Source of the DNA: Flammula alnicola | Taxonomy: Eukaryota > Basidiomycota > Agaricomycetes > Agaricales > Strophariaceae | DNA: 13,714 bases | Reading direction: 5' to 3' | Assembly: GCA_015499995.1 (NCBI GenBank) | Contig: JADNRV010000771.1 | Span: 1-13,714, forward strand | Shown: positions 9,427 to 13,714 of the stretch, piece by piece | Position numbering within the stretch: position 1 is the first letter of the stretch | How the letters are laid out: every line of letters starts with the position of its first letter | Notes under the pieces: model-generated | Databases searched by the model: none | The model's input: only the letters and a program-made list of their open reading frames with translations | Told to the model about the DNA's origin: nothing | Program-made: the position numbers and the translations under genes

Positions 9427-10753
9427 ATGATCATCGACGACAAATTCATCATGCTACCTCCTCCTCCCTACCACTCCAGCCGCTCCTCCTCCTTCTACGG
9501 CGGCTCCACGCACACCCTAACCTCTCTCCCTCTCCCTCTGCCCCCAAACTCCAAACCCACGCTGACCTCCCTACCCCCCACATCCTCCTCCAAATCATCC
9601 ACCACACCTTCCCGCAGGGCAAGCCCCAGCTGCCCTCCTACAACCCGCACGACCGGTACGACACCGCCTACTACGAAGACACCAAGCCCGAGCGGCAGCG
9701 CAAGACGCTCTTCTGGCTCTCCACATCGCTGCGGCTGGTGTCGCGGCAGCTGTACATCGCGAGCATGCACGTGCTGCGCTCGACGTACCTCCCCGCGTAC
9801 GAGGCGCTCATCCGCCCGGGGTACTCGAGCGACCCGTTCCCCATGGGCGTCCCCGCGCCGCCGCCTCGTCCCCAAACTCCCCCACCTCGAACGCCAATGC
9901 TCCATCTACCCCAACTCTCACCGGCGCCCCGCCCGCATACGAGTCGCCCTCCCCTCGTCGCCTTATACCTACACCCCAGACACGTCGCCCCTGCTGACAC
10001 CCCACGCGAGACCCCCGTCCTCGACCGCTTCATCCTCCTCAAAGTCCGCCAAGACGTCTTCGCGGACGAGTCGGAGCTGCACATGGACCGCGAGGACGCG
10101 TTTCGGGACTTATTTCGACGTCGCGCAGCCCCGGCGCGCCTGAGGACTTGGTGAATTTACGGCGTGAGGGAGGGCGTTGTGAGTGTGCCTGGATGGGACG
10201 GGCAAGCTGGTGGCAGACGCCGAGAAGGATGTACGCTGCGAGTTCGGAGGGGTCGCGGAGTTCGTCTTCTGTTCTCAGTTTGGGTTTGGAGTTGCGGGGG
10301 AGCCGCTGTCGCCTTCGCCGTCGTTTTCTTCACGACCTCGGCACCCGCAAAGCCGTCACGCCTGCACCATCACCATCACCCAAACCCACTCGACATGGCG
10401 CTCCTTCTTCAAAAAGCCCTCCTCGCCCGCATCTTCCTCCGGCGCATCCTCTCCGCGTACCCCCTCCTCTCCCTCTCCCCTCTCCCTCCTCTGCCACTCC
10501 AACACCAAACCCAACGCCAATACCAAAACCCTGTCGAAAGGTCTCCCATCCACCCCCCACACCGACACCCCCCGAAACACCCCGCTCCCCTTCCCCTCCC
10601 TCTCCATCTCATTCTCCCCGCGCCGCATCGGGCTGGTGCTGAACCGCGGGCGCACGATTGCCGAGGTGCGAGGGTGCCGGGGAGGAAGGAGCCGCTGGAG
10701 GTGCTGCGTGGGGTTTGGTTAGGGAGTTGAAGGCTGTGTTGGGGGCGAGTTGA
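9427..10753 (+). CDS. Conserved Agaricomycete-type protein, F-box-like N-terminus, many frame slips
   Basis: I recognise the type but not a named function. The ATG at 9427 lies in a good context (CTACCATGA). After a Pro/Ser-rich start, about residues 45-61 read TLTSLPP-HILLQIIHHTF, resembling the opening of an F-box helix. SLRLVSRQLYIASMHVLRST, YLPAYEALIRPGYSSDPFP, ETPVLDRFILLKVRQDVFAD and ESELHMDREDAFRDLF follow. Later blocks are REGVVSV, GTGKLVADAEKDVRCEF, FSPRRIGLVLNRGRTIAEV, KEPLEVL and GLVRELKAVLGAS, ending at TGA 10751-10753. These blocks lie in different frames. The first slip is at the C6 run 9574-9579, others near 9860, 9950-10010, 10110-10190, 10665-10675 and 10700-10712, mostly equal to one lost base. 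Literal frames stop at 10143, 10154, 10642, 10722 and 10730. It is either a decayed gene or, more likely, an intact one with consensus deletions. If F-box-like, it would act as an SCF substrate adaptor, but that is inference only. Confidence 0.6.
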
Positions 10754-11557
10754 GTGAGTTGAGGTGAGGGTTGTTTGGAATTTTCTGTTTGGACGGATGT
10801 CGTTGTCGTACATACCTTCGACTGTCGATACCTCGATTGTATGTCTACGTCTAGCAATACTCGTACATGCACTGGATATGTGTATTGTATAGTATATGTA
10901 CCTACCACTTGACTACATATGATTTCGGATTGTACTATACGCTACTTATACCTCTACGTAATATTGTATATATACTGTATATAAAGAGAAAGAGAAAAAG
11001 CATCTGAATCGTCTGGGCGAGCTATGTGAGTGCCTAAGTGTGGTGCATGTACTATGTAAGTAGGAGTATAACAGTTGTAATGACGAACAAGGATCGGAAA
11101 TTAAGGCCTCTAGCGCTTTATGCAAATGGAGTATGTACGCGGCTATGGCTAGAGGTGCATTAGATTTTCCACGCTGCTAATAGGCGATTATTTTTTGCTT
11201 GAGGTGGGCGGGAGGGGGTGAGGAGACTTGTGATTCTTTACTTTACTTTACAGTATACTTAAACTTGAAGGGAACATGGAGGTAGTAGCTCTCAGTCCAC
11301 GGTCGCTAAGTTCTCTTCTCAGGTTGTTTCCGCTCGTTGTACCTCTCGTTCAGGTCCGGAACAACCCGGCATGCTGTTCGATAATATAAAGATCCTTCGC
11401 TATGTATGTATGGCGGTTACGACGATGGCATTCCTAAGGAGGATGCCAGATATATGCTGAACTAGTACTGCTCGGTTATCTGCAGTCGCCGATCCCTTCT
11501 ATGCACAGCCACGCCACCACACCACAGTTGCTGTTTTGACACGTCCCACCAAACCTA
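10754..11557. other. AT-rich intergenic region, no gene
   Basis: Probable 3' flank of the gene ending at 10753, with TA-rich sequence at about 10880-10985 including GTATATATAC. A CTTTA tandem patch lies near 11240-11252. No coding frame, RNA gene or transposon end was recognised before the MITE target-site duplication at 11558. Confidence 0.5.
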
Positions 11558-11566
11558 GTCTGTTTT
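11558..11566. repeat. Target-site duplication, left copy
   Basis: GTCTGTTTT directly precedes the left TIR and is repeated exactly at 12224-12232 directly after the right TIR. A perfect 9-bp duplication is the size typical of Mutator-like elements. Confidence 0.93.
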
Positions 11567-11729
11567 CAGGCTCCTAACCAGCCGTCGTTGGGTGTTCTAT
11601 ATCTACGCGGGATGTGATTCTAGGTGATTTTCGAAAGTGATTTGTAATACATGAGCTTAAGTTTGGACGAACACCCAACGACGGCTGGCACATAATGTCA
11701 GCCACAGCCGTGTGAACTGCTGACACACA
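11567..11729 (+). repeat. Left TIR with internal hairpin
   Basis: The arm contains CCAGCCGTCGTTGGGTGTTC at 11578-11597 and its exact complement at 11669-11688, a 20-bp stem with a 71-nt loop. A second inverted pair, TGTCAGC (11696-11702) and GCTGACA (11719-11725), lies at the inner edge. Confidence 0.93.
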
Positions 11730-12070
11730 GGTCTCTTTCACAACAACCAACCTCGAGGACGATGGCTACGGAGGCAAAGCAGCCTCAGGAAAAATATAAA
11801 AACATTCCCAGGCACTTACTAATATATATTGTATCCGCAGAATTTTTTTCCTCGCCTCAGAAAGAGGGATGGACCTTGTGAGGGCCAGATTTCGTTGCTG
11901 CACCAGGCTTTCAGGTGGTATCTTTCCATTGGGTAGAGATTAAGAGCCTGAAAAAATTATACTTGAAGGAGAGTGATACCAAGTGCCCTCAAATTCACTT
12001 GTATAAATTTTATATGTGTTTCTACCTTGTGTACATGAAGGACGAGACTTTATTTCAGTGGAAATTGGTG

Positions 12071-12223
12071 TGTGTGTCAGCAGTTCACACGGCTGTGGCT
12101 GACATTATGTGCCAGCCGTCGTTGGGTGTTCGTCCAAACTTAAGCTCATGTATTACAAATCACTTCCGAAAATCACATCCCTCGTAGATATAGAACACCC
12201 AACGACGGCTGGTTAGGAGCCTG
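12071..12223 (-). repeat. Right TIR with internal hairpin
   Basis: Complementary to the left TIR. The same 20-nt repeat lies at 12112-12131 and inverted at 12193-12212, with a 61-nt loop that is 10 nt shorter than on the left. Confidence 0.93.
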
Positions 12224-12232
12224 GTCTGTTTT
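12224..12232. repeat. Target-site duplication, right copy
   Basis: GTCTGTTTT directly after the right TIR, identical to 11558-11566. Confidence 0.93.
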
Positions 12233-12403
12233 TTGTTGCGGGGGTGAAACCGTAACACGGATATTCGGCATCAGTAGTAACACGTGCAATGCAAATAAAC
12301 CCTGCAAATACGACACGTACGGTAATTAACGCGTCTGCAGGATTACATTGCTTGCTGTTGACGCGATAGATCTATCCCATCCTCTTAAATCCATCCATAG
12401 TAT

Positions 12404-12918
12404 CTAACTAATATTACTATATCCACTCTTCAATGGAACTAAACTTGGAAACCGCCCGGAATGCTTGTACCACGCCCCGAGAATCATCGCAGGTGTATAT
12501 TCTGATTCTTCTTGCAAAAAGTGCGACACATAATGGGCATGCGATTTATCTCGGTGAATATCATCTCCAGATTTATCTTTGGTTCGAAATACATGGTAGA
12601 GAAATTCACCAAGCGTCCATCCCGTTCCTTCAATCACTTTAAACACCTCTCTAAGCTTCTCTTGATCGTTCCGGCGTCGCGTATAACATTGTTTCTTCGG
12701 CAAGTTCAGGGCTGTATGTTCAGTTCCCGGCTGACCGTTTCTTCATCATGATATGGTCGCTTTCGGGTGGTAGGACTTCCAGTGTGTGTTGTGAAGTGGA
12801 GAGGAGTGGGAGTTGTCAGGCAGGTCGAGTATGCAGCAAGTAGAGTGTAGGTTTGACTAGCAGATAGAGGAGTTCTCGGTACGGGTGTCTCTGTCAATCG
12901 GAAACGGCTGGTGGACAT
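12404..12918 (-). pseudogene. N-terminal fragment of a repetitive Agaricomycete protein (perhaps DUF6589-associated)
   Basis: The ATG at 12918 opens MSTSRFRLTETPVPRTPLSA, followed by a Thr/Pro-rich stretch to RKRPYHDEETVSRELNIQP. The literal frame stops at 12706. One lost base in the C run near 12712 would join it to LNLPKKQCYTRRRNDQEKL, then VFKVIEGTGWTLGEFLYHVF and SHAHYVSHFLQEESEYTPAM, ending at 12404. The block 'GTGWTLGEFLYHVFRTKD ... SHFLQ ... MILGAWYKH' resembles the N-terminus of large multicopy Agaricomycete proteins, some carrying DUF6589 and probably mobile-element derived. That link is from memory of the pattern. The fragment is about 170 residues, far shorter than such proteins, and nothing recognisable continues between 12404 and the MITE. 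It looks like a truncated copy. Confidence 0.55.
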
Positions 12919-13492
12919 GGATAGAGGAAGAGAGTAGGAGACCTATTAATTCACGGCTGACGCAATCTCACTGCCATTTGGAAATGTCCTTTTAAGGAGA
13001 TAAACGTGACCTCGCTTATTGAAATGGTGTGAAACGGTTCGAGGGCGCGCGTAAAATCAGACTACAGATGCAGTGTCGTCCTCTCCCACTAAAAAAGACA
13101 CGGAATCTATTAGTCTGACTACGGGAGACTACACCAAACCTGAAACGGGCGACATGACATTACGACTGGAATTTCCACCTTCCTATGCCGGTCTGGTGGG
13201 CGTGTACAGCCTGTTCACGGAAAAAACTCTCTATAAGCCGGCCTGGGGGAAATGTAAACATGCGACTCGCCGCGGGGCAATACTGGGCGCCATATGGGCG
13301 CGTTTCGTTGCGCTGACACCAATACTACGAGTGGTGCTCTGCCCATGATTTGGGCATGGATAGGCGTTCTTGACGTTTTCGATTCAGAAGAAGTCCATAG
13401 AGCTGTTTCTTGCAAAGTGCGTTTACTGTGTTTTTGGCAGTCTGTGCGCGCACTCATTTGTCGCGAGATAGCCCATGTTCGGCTGTAAAATC
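12919..13492. other. Region with unassigned frames
   Basis: A plus-strand frame at about 13073-13348 (LRLEFPPSYAGLVGVYSLFT region) and a minus-strand frame at 13215-13496 overlap. Neither has a recognised motif. The plus-strand one starts only at GTG, so it would be an internal part of something or chance. No RNA gene or repeat end was seen. Confidence 0.35.
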
Positions 13493-13714
13493 TCATTCAA
13501 CGTACATACTTGTGCGTTTCTCTCTTAATTCTTTGTTTTTGATCTCATGTCTAAACTGTGGATATGTTTTCCAGATGCAGCTATAATGATACTCGGCTCG
13601 CAAATAACGCAAATTCTCCGCTTCTTCCTCAACAAAAACATTCGCATCGCGCGAGATTGCGCCTGGGACCAAACCGTCGCGTCTCGTGGTAAAGGCCCAT
13701 ATTTCTGGCAGCCG
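13493..13714 (-). CDS. Partial open frame running off the right edge
   Basis: Read on the minus strand from the window edge, 73 codons are open before TGA at 13493-13495. The sequence includes RLPEIWAFTTRRDGLVPGAI, DANVFVEEEAENLRYLRAEY and a basic tail KNKELREKRTSMYVE. The balanced, amphipathic composition with acidic and basic blocks looks like real coding sequence. I do not recognise the family. The start lies outside the window. The last part may be intronic rather than the true C-terminus. Confidence 0.4.
   Translation of the reverse strand, partial: RLPEIWAFTTRRDGLVPGAISRDANVFVEEEAENLRYLRAEYHYSCIWKTYPQFRHEIKNKELREKRTSMYVE

Larger units (their letters stand above)
11567..12223. mobile_element. 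Non-autonomous Mutator-like (MULE) MITE, 657 bp
   Basis: Long terminal inverted repeats begin CAGGCTCCTAACCAGCC at 11567 and end with the complement at 12223. The left arm is 11567-11729 (163 nt) and the right arm 12071-12223 (153 nt). They differ by two substitutions and one 10-nt indel (left has extra sequence near 11619-11632). Perfect 9-bp target-site duplications flank the element. The internal 341 nt (11730-12070) are AT-rich. The only frame of note (11915-12187) runs into the right TIR and has no transposase motif. The element would depend on a transposase elsewhere. Nearly identical arms suggest a recent insertion. MULE is inferred from TIR length and 9-bp duplication only; Merlin-type elements (8-9 bp) are the main alternative. 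Confidence 0.92.

Noticed and set aside
11915..12187. Gene inside the MITE
   Set aside because: The frame starts in AT-rich interior and continues into the right TIR. It has no transposase motif.
1..13714. tRNA, rRNA or other structured RNA genes
   Set aside because: No tRNA A/B-box pair with a matching acceptor stem and no rRNA-like stretch was found by eye. A dedicated scan could still find small ones.

Overview
The window looks like nuclear DNA of a filamentous basidiomycete, most likely an Agaricomycete. The support is a NACHT-type NTPase remnant of the kind expanded in mushroom genomes, a spliced OTU-family gene with GT-AG introns, Ser/Pro/Glu-rich low-complexity coding sequence, and MITE-type transposon debris. 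No search could be run, so family names rest on recognised motifs.

Layout. 1-294 has no recognised gene. 295-427 is a tandem array of 26-bp palindrome units. It abuts a 5'-truncated NACHT pseudogene (428-2222, +) that keeps the Walker B region but has no P-loop. A diverged second copy of that gene's 3' tail, with the same intron position and phase, lies at about 2870-3140. 3141-4317 has no recognised gene. 4318-8498 (-) is a six-exon gene for an OTU-domain cysteine protease (probable deubiquitinase). A 928-bp divergent intergenic region (8499-9426) separates it from an Agaricomycete-type conserved protein with an F-box-like start (9427-10753, +). 10754-11557 is AT-rich and apparently non-coding. 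11567-12223 is a complete non-autonomous Mutator-like MITE with about 160-bp TIRs and a perfect 9-bp target-site duplication. 12404-12918 (-) is an N-terminal fragment of a repetitive Agaricomycete protein family, perhaps DUF6589-associated. An open reading frame runs off the right edge (13493-13714, -).

Two themes stand out. First, the left and right thirds are repeat-rich: palindrome array, decayed NACHT copies, MITE, multicopy-gene fragment. The centre holds a divergent pair of ordinary genes. Second, nearly every recognisable coding region is interrupted by reading-frame slips equal to one missing base, often in homopolymer or purine-rich runs. In the OTU gene six such slips occur with no premature stop otherwise. 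This pattern looks more like consensus-sequence deletion errors than gene decay, so the OTU gene and the F-box-like gene may be intact in the organism. No coherent multi-gene operating system is visible. The most distinctive structures are the palindrome array with flipping core dinucleotides and the MITE with nested palindromes in its arms.
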